A stretch of 64,000 nt of DNA from Trichomonas vaginalis G3. Lineage: Eukaryota > Parabasalia > Trichomonadida > Trichomonadidae. Positions 22,529 through 33,031 of the stretch are shown one piece after another. A program made the translations under genes and the position numbers. Location: NCBI RefSeq assembly GCF_026262505.1, contig NC_067204.1, forward strand, positions 11,426,522 to 11,490,521, read 5' to 3'. Each line of letters starts with the position of its first letter. Position 1 is the stretch's first letter. Below the pieces are notes generated by a model. That model was not told the DNA's origin and did no database searches. It saw only the letters and a list, made by a program, of their open reading frames with translations.

Positions 22529-23320
22529 ATGAGTTTACTTTTAGTACTAGTAGTGATATTCTTGGCGGCAATCACGGTATTTATGTACCTCATCGCCTCT
22601 AATCTCTACAAGAACTCAAATATGCAAAATTCTCAAAGAGTACAAAGTCATGATGAAAATTCAAACACAAATACAACAAATAACGACGACAAAGAAACGG
22701 TTCAAGCCCTCAAAGAAAATATTGCCGCACTTGAGAAAGAAAATTTGCAATTAAAAGCACAAATATCGCACAGTAGCGGAATTTATCCAAACTTGGATGC
22801 ACTAAAATCTCTCAGTAAGACATCAGACGATTTCAAGAAAATCTACAAAGTCCTTGCTAAAGTCGCAAGCGAGGATGACCGCGTAACGATTCAATACGCT
22901 GTTGCCAATGGTTACAGCAAGGTCAGAGGCGGAACATGGAATTACGATATCGTTACAAATGCAGGCTATAAGAACGATTTCAGACTTGCACAGCTTTTAG
23001 TAGATTTTGGCGCCGATCCAAATTCTACAGATGGAACTGGCTGTGGTGCTCTCAGATTCTTCTGCTACGAGGGTAACTTACCAGCTGTTAGGTATTTTGC
23101 TTCTCTTCCAAAAGTTGACATTAATGCAGCCAGAGAAGACGGTTTTACACCATTAATGGGCGCTGCTAAGTGGGGCCAGCATGAAGTTGTCGAGTATCTT
23201 GCTTCCCTGAAGAACATAAACATCAATGCAAGAAATAAAGACGGAAATACGGCTTTGAAATGCACAACATATGATGAAATTAAGAATATTCTTAAATCTA
23301 AGGCTGTGTTGAGTAATTGA
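22529..23320 (+). CDS. Membrane-anchored ankyrin-repeat protein
   Basis: A 263-residue protein. Residues about 2-25 (SLLLVLVVIFLAAITVFMYL) form a single hydrophobic segment, probably a signal anchor. Residues about 30-85 are polar and end in a predicted coiled coil (QALKENIAALEKENLQLKAQ). From about 150 to 260 there are three to four ankyrin repeats, with FRLAQLLVDFGADPNSTDGT, EDGFTPLMGAAKWGQHEVVE and NINARNKDGNTALK showing the D-G-x-T-P/A-L and A-x-x-G-x-x-x-V-V-E-Y-L signatures. It probably sits on an internal membrane or the cell surface with the repeats facing a protein partner. Ankyrin proteins are among the largest families of trichomonads. Confidence 0.82.
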   Translation: MSLLLVLVVIFLAAITVFMYLIASNLYKNSNMQNSQRVQSHDENSNTNTTNNDDKETVQALKENIAALEKENLQLKAQISHSSGIYPNLDALKSLSKTSDDFKKIYKVLAKVASEDDRVTIQYAVANGYSKVRGGTWNYDIVTNAGYKNDFRLAQLLVDFGADPNSTDGTGCGALRFFCYEGNLPAVRYFASLPKVDINAAREDGFTPLMGAAKWGQHEVVEYLASLKNININARNKDGNTALKCTTYDEIKNILKSKAVLSN

Positions 23321-23352
23321 CATGAAATTAATTTTAAAATTTGCTTTTAATA

Positions 23353-23379
23353 TACCCAGATTTTCCTTACTTTTACCAC
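23353..23379 (+). repeat. 27-bp inverted-repeat arm, left
   Basis: Starts TACCCAGATTTTCC and is repeated exactly, in inverted orientation, at 28265-28291. Length near 27-28 bases and a TA next to the outer end would fit the ends of a mariner-type transposon. See the right arm. Confidence 0.6.
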
Positions 23380-24210
23380 TCCCCATGTAATTTCTGGGGA
23401 AAACGATAATTCATTTTTTTTATGGATGAATAGATCGTTTTCCTAGAAAGGACCTCATATCTCTGGCTAAAAAGAATGTCAGATCCTAAATAGGTTATTG
23501 ATCTAGTGTACAAATCCAATAAAAAGCCTATTTTTTTGGCTTTTTTGATGCTCATTTTTTCGAAGATCTACATGAATATGGGGAAACCATCGGATTTTTT
23601 TGGTTAACCCACATCTTCATGTAGTCTGGACTATCTTTCCTCGAAGGACCTCTTTACGGGTGTAAAAACTCATAAAGTTCTCAAAAGATTCATTCTCGAT
23701 CTCCATGCTGAAAGAATTTACAATAAAAAAGAGATCTACGCATCAAACTACAGCCATAAATGAACTGAACCCCTAAAGCTCAGCTCTTAGTTTATCAAAA
23801 ACGTCGAAATCCTTCTCATTGCAATCAAATTTTCTCAATAACTCATAAGAAAAATCGAATTTTGATTAAGCCGATGTTATAGGTATCACAAATACTACAA
23901 ACTTGAGCAATATCGAAATTGCCAGCAAAAGTTTGAAATTGCATTGCTCATATTTGTTTTGTAAACTAAAAATCTGCTTATATTATTCATTAATTTTTTA
24001 TATATTATTCATATACTTTAATAAAAACAATACTATTTCACCTTAAAAATGAATTTCATAAGTCAATATTATTTTTTTGAAAATGTATCAATTTTCGATT
24101 AAAACAACATGAGAATAAAATCTAGGGATGCGACGGTTTTACGCCATGACCGTTTATAAATAGAATAATCCGCCATTCGGCCGAATAACAAAACAATACA
24201 AAATTATCGC
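23380..24210. other. Intergenic, possibly a decayed coding sequence
   Basis: The stretch about 23400-23860 is less AT-rich than its surroundings. In the plus frame from 23574 it reads like a protein interrupted by several stops (SSKDLFTGVKTHKVLKRFIL, then DLHAERIYNKKEIYASNYSH). It may be a dead host gene or a transposase relic; I do not recognise it. TTTATAAATAG near 24150 looks like a TATA box by chance. Confidence 0.3.
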
Positions 24211-24297
24211 CGTCCTTTTTTTTCTTTCTTTCTCTTTTTTTCCCCTCTCTCTCTTTCTTTTCTCTTTCCTCTTTTTACTCCTCTTTCTCTTTTCATC
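24211..24297 (+). repeat. Polypyrimidine tract
   Basis: Almost unbroken run of C and T of nearly 90 bases (CTTTCTTTCTCTTTTTTTCC and CTCTCTCTCTTTC parts). Mirror-like pyrimidine runs of this kind can form triplex DNA. It lies just outside the TTAA-flanked element that starts at 24315. Confidence 0.8.
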
Positions 24298-24314
24298 ATT
24301 AAACATAAAGATTA

Positions 24315-26590
24315 TTAAGGATACCCTTACATTGCGTAGTTAGAAAGAGAATATGATATTGTCATGATTGCGAAAGTTTTAGGCTCCAGAAATGAATATA
24401 CATCAAACTGAAACAATTGATAAATTGAATGAACTTTTGAGAGGTTCTCAAATAAAAAAATTATCTAATTTTTTACAATATTACTATTATTTTATCCACA
24501 TATGTATATATAGTAATTTGAGAAAACTTTTAGGAAAAAATAAGTTTAATAAAAATCTGAATTTTACTTGTTGTGGGATTGTTATTAATTGACACTCCAG
24601 ACGTATTACTAATAGTTATGCGTATGCAATTAAAGTATTTCTGATGGACAAAATGTGAGATTTATATCAGATAATTCATTTCTACTATTAAGTTATTCAT
24701 TTATGAGTTTGCACTTATTCGCACTAAATAAATAACTATTAAAAATTGTTTTAATTAATTGACACCATATAATAGAGTGAATTTTGTTTGATCAAACAAC
24801 AATAGATGATAGATATAAAGCCAAGAAACTTGCTATTAATATGCTCTACTTGCTATTTCAATGTAAGTATGATATTTTCTAAATGTTTCGTTCAGATAAC
24901 TTAGATATATTAGTCAAAATTTGAAATTTTAATAGCACATATATTAAAAATAATTATTATTCATAAAAGATTAATGAAATAGTAAAAAAAATCAATCAAA
25001 TTATAAAAATACAACATTTAGAAGAATTCTTATTATCCTTCAAAAAGTCAGTATTTCTGCTGTAATTTTCTACAACATTGTAGTTATTGCACTTTGTCTA
25101 TGGATTTGTATATATGTTATATATAATTATATATCTAAACTGCCCATAAGTGCAATTTTTATATAAATTGTTTATTTCTTTAACAATTTCATATAAAATA
25201 TGCTTTTTTAAGCGTATCAAAGCTGTGTTCTTAATGTGCATGGATATATCAAGAAAAATGTCGAAAAAAATGTGAATTCACAAATTCACTGAATTTTCAC
25301 CGTTTTTTGAATTTTGCTACAGCACTAATATTAAATAATACTAAAATCTTCTGTCTTTGTAAAAGAATAAATTCTGACAAAAAGTGCTCGTTTAAATTTA
25401 ATGATCATCTGTATGACTAAGTGGTAAAAAGTGTTTATGACCAAAAAAGGGTTACATGCTTAGTCTATTTTTCTGACAGGATACTCTAGATTTACATGAT
25501 CTCTATTTCATATCTCCGTTTTTAGATTCTTCGACAGATTTTATGATAGAAAACCAAGATTAACAAATTTCCGGCATGTTAATGAAGAAATCTGCAGCTA
25601 CCCTCAATATTATTTCAATAATCAGTATCGTTTCTCTTACAATTTATTTTTTCTCAATAATTTAACAAGAAATAACAATACACACTTGGTTTTACGTATA
25701 AAGCTAAGTGTCGAACTTAATCAACTTTACTTACTTAGCAAATGAATATTTTTGTGGTTGCGAGTTCTGAATGCTGAAGTTTTAGATTTCTCTATAAATG
25801 ATATCATTGCACTTACAATGTTGTTCCAGCCTATCGCATAAATCATAGAAAATCCAAAAAAAAAATAATATAAAGAAAATTCATGTCATGAAGTTCAAAA
25901 AATACCGTGTAACATTAAATTTGTTATGCATAATACATTTTAGCTATTATTGATTTTTTTTAATTTTCGAGAAATTGAATGGTGAGTCCGATAGAGAAAT
26001 TTTTAAAAATCCTAGTGCCTCATAGAAGTAATTTCCCTCGTCTCCCATACTTCCAAATGTATGCATATGACATAAACTTTTATGCATTACACAAGTGGCC
26101 AATAATATCTATAGAGTAAAAAATTAGAAATTTAATTTTTTTATATGATAGTTATATTTCAGATTTGCGAGCGTAACTTTTTTCTCCATGGCATACTTGT
26201 TTTAAGAGCAAATGATCAAAATCGTCCTTCAATTATTGAAGGAGCTGATATCTTTTGAAAATTGAATTGAAAGAGTATTCAATTTTCAAATTTCCTCTCA
26301 ATTTTGGAAACATATCAACTCTATGAATTAACAATTATGTGCCTTCACAGTTTATCAGTCATATAAGGTGCTTATAAAGAAAAAAGTTACGCTCGCAAAA
26401 TATGTTTTTATATAGATTTCACATAAAATAATTATGTAATTTCTAAAAAGAATATTTTTGTTCTTGAATATTAAAATGTATTGTAGTTTAAAAAGTTTTA
26501 AATATGTTGCTAAAATTTCAGGTTTATAGCTCATGTCTAGCATGACTTCTTCGTATGCGCAAAAAATCTGACACGTAAGGGTATCCTTAA
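24315..26590. mobile_element. TTAA-flanked element E3, non-autonomous DNA transposon
   Basis: The ends are exact inverted copies: TTAAGGATACCCTTAC at 24315-24330 and GTAAGGGTATCCTTAA at 26575-26590. The TTAA at each outer end is probably the target duplication, as in piggyBac-type transposition. The 2.28-kb interior is AT-rich with no transposase-like frame. A smaller inverted-repeat element (26164-26400) is inserted within it. The ends share the TTAA-G-G start with elements E1 and E2 but are otherwise different, so it is another family. Confidence 0.7.
26164..26400. mobile_element. Short MITE inside E3
   Basis: Inverted arms of about 22 bases, TTTGCGAGCGTAACTTTTTT at the left and its complement ending GTTACGCTCGCAAAA at the right, enclose about 190 bases of AT-rich DNA without a gene. 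The total of 237 bases fits a miniature inverted-repeat transposable element. No clear target duplication is visible. Confidence 0.65.
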
Positions 26591-26649
26591 AAAAAAATAA
26601 AGAAAGTATAATAAGTAATTATTTAGTTATCGATATAGATATGTAAAGT

Positions 26650-27285
26650 GATAATCTGAGGATAATCTGAGGAGGAGTCTGAGGATTAGACCGAGGAGTA
26701 GTTTGAGGAGTTTGATGATAATCTGAGGAGGAGTCTGAGGAGTAGTCTGAGGAGTTTGAGGATAATCTGAGGAGTTTGAGGAGTAGTCTGAGGAGTTTGA
26801 GGAGTAGTCTGAGGAGTTTGAGGATAATCTGAGGAGTTGTCTGAGGAGTAGTTTCAGGAGTTGTCTGAGGATAATTTGAGGAGTTTGAGGATAATCTGAG
26901 GAGTTTGAGGATAATCTGAGGAGGAGTCTGAGGATTAGACCGAGGAGTAGTCTGAGGAGTTTGAGGATAATCTGAGGAGGAGTCTGAGGATAATCTGAGG
27001 AGTAGTTTCAGGAGTAGTCTGAGGAGTAGTCTGAGGACTAGTCTGAGGATAATCTGAGGAGGGGTCTGAGGATAATCTGAGGAGGGGTCTGAGGATAATC
27101 TGAGGAGGGGTCTGAGGATAATCTGAGGAGGGGTCTGAGGATAATCTGAGGAGGAGTCTGAGGATAATCTGAGGAGTAGTCTGATGAGGAGGGGTCTAAG
27201 GAGTAGTCTGAGGATGATGAGTAATCTGATAAGGAGTAGTCTGAGGATGATCTGAGGATAACCTGATGACTAGTCTAGGAGTGGT
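26650..27285 (+). repeat. Purine-rich minisatellite (CTGAGGAGTAGT / CTGAGGATAAT)
   Basis: About 640 bases made of mixed 11-12-base units: CTGAGGAGTAGT, CTGAGGATAAT, CTGAGGAGTTTGAGGATAAT and similar. From about 27050 to 27160 the array becomes regular with a 22-base higher-order unit (GAGGGGTCTGAGGATAATCT). Stops in every frame exclude coding. The G-rich strand has many GAGG and GGGG runs. Confidence 0.92.
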
Positions 27286-28127
27286 CTAATAAAAATGTAA
27301 AATATTTTCAAAGAAAAAATTCTATGAATTTTATATTTTAATTCTTAGCATTATACTGAATAAAATAAACATAAATATCAAAATTTGAAATTGAACACGC
27401 CAAAAAATTGATAATCTACATTCAATATTTTGTAAGTGGCGTACATTTTGAATACTCGCCATACGCCTTGGAGTTCTCAATTTTGAATTCGCCTTTATTT
27501 GGGCGACCTCAGAAAAATACACCATTAAGAAAATATTGTATGAGATTTTAAATTTGAACACGCTCTACCTTAAGGAATTAAATTTATTAAGATATATTTA
27601 TATATAATAAACGATTACTTAAAAAAAAGTATTTCATCGCTTATGTAAGTTTCAAAAAAATCACGAAAATAAAAAAATCAAGATTAAAATTTTATTTTTA
27701 ATTTTTGAATTTCTCAAATGGCGAAATTTTTGGGCGAACAAAAAAAATGTACGCCCGGTCAAATGGCGTGTTTAACGCATCCCTATAAAATTTACGCAAA
27801 ATTATTTTAAAAAATGGTTTTAAAAATTTACAATTGATGAAGAATAAGATTGCAAGAAGTTTTGAAGTTTAATTTTAAGAAAAAAAATTCGGATATTATT
27901 CATGGATCTAAGTAATCTGATATTTGAGTATCGGCACTATGCATAAAACATATATTTATAGTTTTTTTGGAGTTTTATGATTTTAAATATATTCAAATTT
28001 GGCAATCCAATAGATTTTTAAAAAATAGGTAAATAAAAATAGATTACATATGCAGCAGATTTAGAACATGAAACAAATCTTATAGTGACCCAAAAAAAAT
28101 TCATGATCCAAAAAAGAAAAAAATTAG

Positions 28128-28195
28128 CTAAATGGGAATCAAACCTTGGCATAATGAATCATTATGTCGGATGTTTCCACTACACCAGCAGTTCG
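28128..28195 (-). other. tRNA-like relic with Pol III A and B boxes
   Basis: On the minus strand there is a perfect A box TGGTGTAGTGG (28177-28187) and, 42 bases later, a near-perfect B box GGTTTGATTCC (28135-28145), followed by a T-run that could end Pol III transcription. The spacing fits a tRNA. However, the acceptor and T stems do not pair and the anticodon loop (TGATTCA) lacks the U at position 33. It is more likely a dead tRNA or the head of a SINE-like sequence. Confidence 0.4.
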
Positions 28196-28264
28196 AAAAA
28201 TACCCTTGGTGGTTCTATTTAATAGCTACTCCCAACGATAGGCGGTGTCCCCAGCTTTAGAGGG

Positions 28265-28291
28265 GTGGTAAAAGTAAGGAAAATCTGGGTA
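28265..28291 (-). repeat. 27-bp inverted-repeat arm, right
   Basis: Exact inverted copy of 23353-23379, with TA at its outer end. The 4.9 kb between the arms holds E3, the minisatellite and the tRNA-like relic but no transposase. They may be ends of one old mariner-like element filled by later insertions, or two separate solo ends. Confidence 0.55.
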
Positions 28292-30291
28292 TTTTATATT
28301 TAAATTATTTAATTTAAAATACATGCCATCTTATATCCAATGCAATATTTAAGTGTCAAAAATTGCATATTATAAAGAATTCAGCTTGTTAACAAAGGCA
28401 GAAATGTTACATTTATTGACAATATGTTAAATTGAAGCGGAAATCGCGTGATCAAATAGCTCATAAGCAAATAAAGTGTTCCACACCTGATAACCTGGAT
28501 TTTAACATAGTTGACAAATTTTCAACATGAAAAGTGAATGAATCGGTAAATAATTATCAAAAATTTGACTCTCATTGTGTGGCAATTCATATATTAGAAA
28601 GATAAACTGGAAACTGGCGGACTCGGCTCAACGAATTCAAAAACCTCAAAAGATAATATGATATATAGGCATTTTATCGATTCCTTGATCAATTGGTTAA
28701 TTTTTCATGACTCGGTTAGCAATCTTTTTTTTTGAAAAACAGAAGGCATTCGACTTGAGGTGACCCATAGAATAGACTTAGGGGGCTTATATTAAGAAAA
28801 TAATACTACCTTACGAATCTGATGCATATACTATTCAATTTAGCAAAATTTTGCATGAATTAAACTCCAAATATTACAATTTGTTTTGTCCTCATATAAA
28901 ATTAGCCCATACGTTATGGTAGAAGATATATGATAGATAGGTAATAAATTGACATTAGTTTTACTTGCTCTCTGTGATTTCTTCTTTAAATATTACATCA
29001 CATATACAAAAAGAAAGTAATATTGGAAGTTTGTCATATTTCACACTAATTATTAAAGCTCTCAACGTTAGAATTTTCGTTAAATAAATGTCCTAATACG
29101 CAATAGAAAGATTCACAATTTAGTATTAAGCAAATTCTCACGCCAATTCTAAAAATATGAACTTAAATCGTAAAATACAAGTATTTATCTTAAATAAACT
29201 CCTCAAAGTAAAAATAATGATTTCATTTTGTAAAAAAAATTAACAAAATTCTTTTATTCTATATTCTTTTGAGGTGTATTATTCTGAAAAGTGTATTGTC
29301 GTATGAGTTTTGATTGTTTAAGTAAAAATAATATTGATAAGATTATATTGGCGTATGTAAGCTCGTAATTACAAAACTGTACGTTGCATATAAATATTTG
29401 TGTAATTTTTTGAATTTTCATATGGAAAATTGTTATTTGAGTGATTGTTGATCAAGTTCCTAGTTGTTATTCCATTAGAGATTGGCACTTTTTGCAAAAT
29501 AACGTATATTCGTTATTTTTTATAATTTGATGATTTAATAATTAAACAATAATCTGTTAAAGAGAACAATGTTATTTAACATCATTTAAAATGATAAATC
29601 AGAAAAGAATTGTAAATTTTTTTTAATTTGCAATTTGGATTAGAAATTATCCTACATTCACACAAACAATATACACAATGGCATATGACAAAGAATATAA
29701 AAGAAATTATTCAAATAGAATTTAATCTGATGTGCAATATGCTTATACAATTGAGTCATGTTTGAGTATTGTGCTTGTGAATTGGTGGTGATATACAGTC
29801 AATATCATTAATAAAGTAGGACATTAGCTTTAAATAATTATAATGCAAGAATTGGAAAAATTATTATTTCTTATTTAGGTAAAAATCCATTAAATCTGGT
29901 AAATTGATAAAATATATAATAATAACAACAGTTCTACCGATATTGTAATGCTCGAAGCACTTTATTTAAGTCGAAAAATTGAAAACAAAGAAAATTTTAT
30001 ATTTTTTTGTAAGAACGTGGTCGTGTCAAACAACGAACAATTTCTCAGAAATAAAAAAGGCTCAATTTTGGTATATGTATTTATCAATATGAATCTAGTA
30101 ATATTTTTCGAGGGTGTCAGATTGATTTTTGAATAGTTTACGAAAATGAACATGGGTTATATAAGCATTATACTATATGACAATTCTATTTTTCATAATT
30201 TTAGTTCTTAAAACTCAAAAACCGCAAAATTTTTGAGTCGAATTACCTCTTGAAAAACTTTTTTTACACTAACAGAAACTAAAAAAATTCA

Positions 30292-33006
30292 ATGGATACG
30301 CCACCAGAAGATGAAATGAAAGACGTTGTTGAGGTGTATCCACAGTATATCATAAGCCTTGATGACTATGTTAAAATAAAGACAATAGGAAAAGGAGGTT
30401 ACGCTGAAGTTTGGTTAGTTTCATATAAAGGAACAGAAAAGCAAATGGCATTGAAACAACTATTTTCAGACATATCTTCAAAACAAGTACATCATTTCGC
30501 AAGAGAAATCGCAACAATGGCAAAAGCAAATCATCCATATTTCGTTAAATTTATGGGATTCTCTCCTTACAGGCCAATGTCTCTCTTAACAGAATACATG
30601 CCCAACGGTTCCTTGTACAGATTTATTCGCCAAGATCCAAAAGGAAAAATTTTGAATGGAACTCGACGAACTATTATCGCAATGGGCATTGCATCTGCAA
30701 TGGCTACATTACATTCCATGTCAATTATTCATCGAGACTTAAAATCAATGAATATCCTTCTCGATTCAGAATTTTATCCGAGAATTTGCGATTTTGGTAT
30801 TGCAAGGTTTAATCAAAACGATGAAAAACTCACAATGAGACTTGGTACACCCCATTGGATGGCTCCAGAATCATTATATGGCGAAGGTTATGGTTTTCCT
30901 GTAGATGTGTATTCGTTTGCGATGGTTTTATACGAATTACTTACATTTAAGCTTCCATGGGCAGGAATGGATGCTCTTGCTGTTACACGTGCTGTCGTTA
31001 TCGAGAAAAAACGTCCGATTTTACCGAAATGTCCAGCACCTCTCAAAAACCTTATTTGCAGATGCTGGGATCAAGATCCAAACCAACGACCAACTTTTGC
31101 GGAAATTTACAGACTTTTTGCCACAGGAAAAGTATATTTCGAATCAACAAACAAATCTGAGATATTAGCAATGCACGAGAACCTAGTCTTACAAGGAGTT
31201 GAAACTCCATTCTCTAACGGTCCGAAATTCAAAAACGATAATAAAATTACAAAATCTCCAATTAAACATCATGGAGATATATCGAAGAACGATAAAAGTC
31301 CTTCATCAGATGATTCCAAGGATTTCCAGATCGAAATCGGCAAAGAAGAGTTTTTGTCAGATAATCGACTTGAAAAACACAACATTCCATCATTTAGCGA
31401 AAGCGATACACTCCCCAAGCAGCCAGACAAAAGGCGCAAGAGTAATTCAAAGATGGAAGACATTCCTGAAGACGAAACTCCAAATGAAAACGAAAACGAC
31501 AATTTCGATGGATTATCGAACCTCAGATACAAGAGACAGACAAGTGCAGCTTATAAGTTGCAAGTAAATGAAGATTCCTTCCAAATTCCAATAGAAATCT
31601 TGTCAGATCTGAAACATCCAGAATTCCGAAAGACTTTCTCAGAATGCGTTGCTAATATTGCTCCAAATAATGTAAGATCATTTTTCTCAACGATTGCGCC
31701 TCATTTTAACAAAAACACTTCAGATTCAGATTTTGAGTTCATTTTAACGAGCCTACACCCTGTTTTCAATAATCCGTATGCCATAGATATATTCCAGCGT
31801 AAAGGGCTCCACAACAAACTGCCTCTAGAACGAGATTCTCTTTTGCAAACGAATTTTGACTTCTTATACGTATTGTTTTCGAAGAATCCGACCATTTTCC
31901 AGAACAACTGGGAATCGAACATGGAGTATCTGATAAGCAGAGATGCCAACTCTTCTTTGGTATTATTACAATTTTGCGCCAAGAAGATCTCAACGTTCCC
32001 CAACCCATGGAGCCTGCCTGACCTCCTGTTCAACTGCTCGGAATACTTCTTCACGTGCCGTTCTCTTGCGGAATACATTTCAACCATATTTTATCTTTGC
32101 CAAACACACAAGGAATACAGCGACGCGCGCTTGAATACTGCTATCGATGTCTTCATGCAATGTTTGCAATCTTCAGATCCACGTGTTCTCTCTGTTTGTT
32201 ACAATGCTCTTTCATTTTATCGTCCAAAATTGTCACTTTTTGACATTGGTTTACTTTCCAGTCATCTCCAAGACGAGCAGTTATCTCCTCGCATCCTTCC
32301 ATTGTTTCTTGCCGCTGAAACTCTTCCCGCACAGCAAGATCTCGCTGAAGCACTTTTAATTAGCGCGCAAACGAACGAAACTGCTTGTTTGGTGCTTGTC
32401 AAAGCTTGTGATGACGAACAGTTCGCCAATCTCTTGTCATCCAACACTTGGTGGGTCCCCGAACATCTTCCAACGATTTTAGACACTTTGAGAATTTTTA
32501 TTTCAGTTATGTGTCATAAATCATCGCGAGAATCATTGGCAGCTGCTCATGGAACATATAAGATGTTCATAGACCTCGTACAAGAAGGAGATCCGAAAGT
32601 TATGCCATTCATTTCTTCAGTTGTAAGAAGATTTCCACGTAAAAAAGGTGTGTTGAAGAGGATGTCGAAAAGTGGATGTTTGAAGCAAATCATTGAGTCT
32701 GCAATCGATATGGATGATGAATCAGCAACGCACGCAATGTTGTTGATGGTTAAATTCCTATCAGATATCGGAGACTGCCAAGAATTCGCTCTTTTGCCAA
32801 GTTTGTTGAGATATCAGTTGAAAATTAATGGAAAAAGTGCAATGATTTCTCTCTATTTGATCTCTAGACTGTGTTCTTATAAGTTGTGCGCGGAAAAGCT
32901 CGGAGATTCCAAGCTCCAGAAGTATTTCAGGAAACTGTTAAATGACGAGGATTACAAGCCTTATGCTCAAGATTATTTTGCTAATCTTGAGAAATTCGCC
33001 AAATAA
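30292..33006 (+). CDS. TKL-type protein kinase with C-terminal helical solenoid
   Basis: A 904-residue protein. The kinase domain spans about residues 26-280 and looks active: glycine loop GKGGYAEV (33-40), lysine 55 in MALK, helix-C glutamate 72, HRDLKSMN (147-154), DFG at 167-169, GTPHWMAPE (185-193) and VDVYSFAMVLYELLTFKLPW. The WMAPE and HRDLKSxN forms point to tyrosine-kinase-like (TKL) serine/threonine kinases, a large trichomonad family. Residues about 290-425 are a polar, acidic, probably disordered linker rich in serine and lysine. From about 430 to the end there are repeated amphipathic helices, an armadillo/HEAT-like scaffold. It has no transmembrane segment. A 1.05-kb-family element (E1) starts 26 bases after its stop. 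Confidence 0.92.
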   Translation: MDTPPEDEMKDVVEVYPQYIISLDDYVKIKTIGKGGYAEVWLVSYKGTEKQMALKQLFSDISSKQVHHFAREIATMAKANHPYFVKFMGFSPYRPMSLLTEYMPNGSLYRFIRQDPKGKILNGTRRTIIAMGIASAMATLHSMSIIHRDLKSMNILLDSEFYPRICDFGIARFNQNDEKLTMRLGTPHWMAPESLYGEGYGFPVDVYSFAMVLYELLTFKLPWAGMDALAVTRAVVIEKKRPILPKCPAPLKNLICRCWDQDPNQRPTFAEIYRLFATGKVYFESTNKSEILAMHENLVLQGVETPFSNGPKFKNDNKITKSPIKHHGDISKNDKSPSSDDSKDFQIEIGKEEFLSDNRLEKHNIPSFSESDTLPKQPDKRRKSNSKMEDIPEDETPNENENDNFDGLSNLRYKRQTSAAYKLQVNEDSFQIPIEILSDLKHPEFRKTFSECVANIAPNNVRSFFSTIAPHFNKNTSDSDFEFILTSLHPVFNNPYAIDIFQRKGLHNKLPLERDSLLQTNFDFLYVLFSKNPTIFQNNWESNMEYLISRDANSSLVLLQFCAKKISTFPNPWSLPDLLFNCSEYFFTCRSLAEYISTIFYLCQTHKEYSDARLNTAIDVFMQCLQSSDPRVLSVCYNALSFYRPKLSLFDIGLLSSHLQDEQLSPRILPLFLAAETLPAQQDLAEALLISAQTNETACLVLVKACDDEQFANLLSSNTWWVPEHLPTILDTLRIFISVMCHKSSRESLAAAHGTYKMFIDLVQEGDPKVMPFISSVVRRFPRKKGVLKRMSKSGCLKQIIESAIDMDDESATHAMLLMVKFLSDIGDCQEFALLPSLLRYQLKINGKSAMISLYLISRLCSYKLCAEKLGDSKLQKYFRKLLNDEDYKPYAQDYFANLEKFAK

Positions 33007-33031
33007 TTTTTATGTGTAATTTATATTTGTA

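Larger units (their letters stand above)
27286..30291. other. Long AT-rich intergenic region
   Basis: Apart from the tRNA-like relic and the inverted-repeat arm (separate entries) I see no gene. The part near 27410-27790 has several GGCG/CGCC-type words (ATACGCC, GGGCGAC, TGGCGAAA, ACGCCCGG), unusual in this AT-rich setting, and may be an old transposon. Open frames of up to 76 codons look like chance. Confidence 0.5.

Noticed and set aside
24123-27785. Inverted pair TAGGGATGCG / CGCATCCCTA as ends of another transposon.
   Set aside because: Only ten bases match, the neighbouring bases do not pair, and no target duplication is seen; similar words occur elsewhere in the window.
29948-30153. 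Two opposite 62-63 codon frames before the kinase gene.
   Set aside because: Low-complexity AT-rich chance frames that overlap each other, with no start motif.
31199-32486. Multiple frames of 60-128 codons within the kinase gene in other frames.
   Set aside because: Shadows of the kinase C-terminal half.
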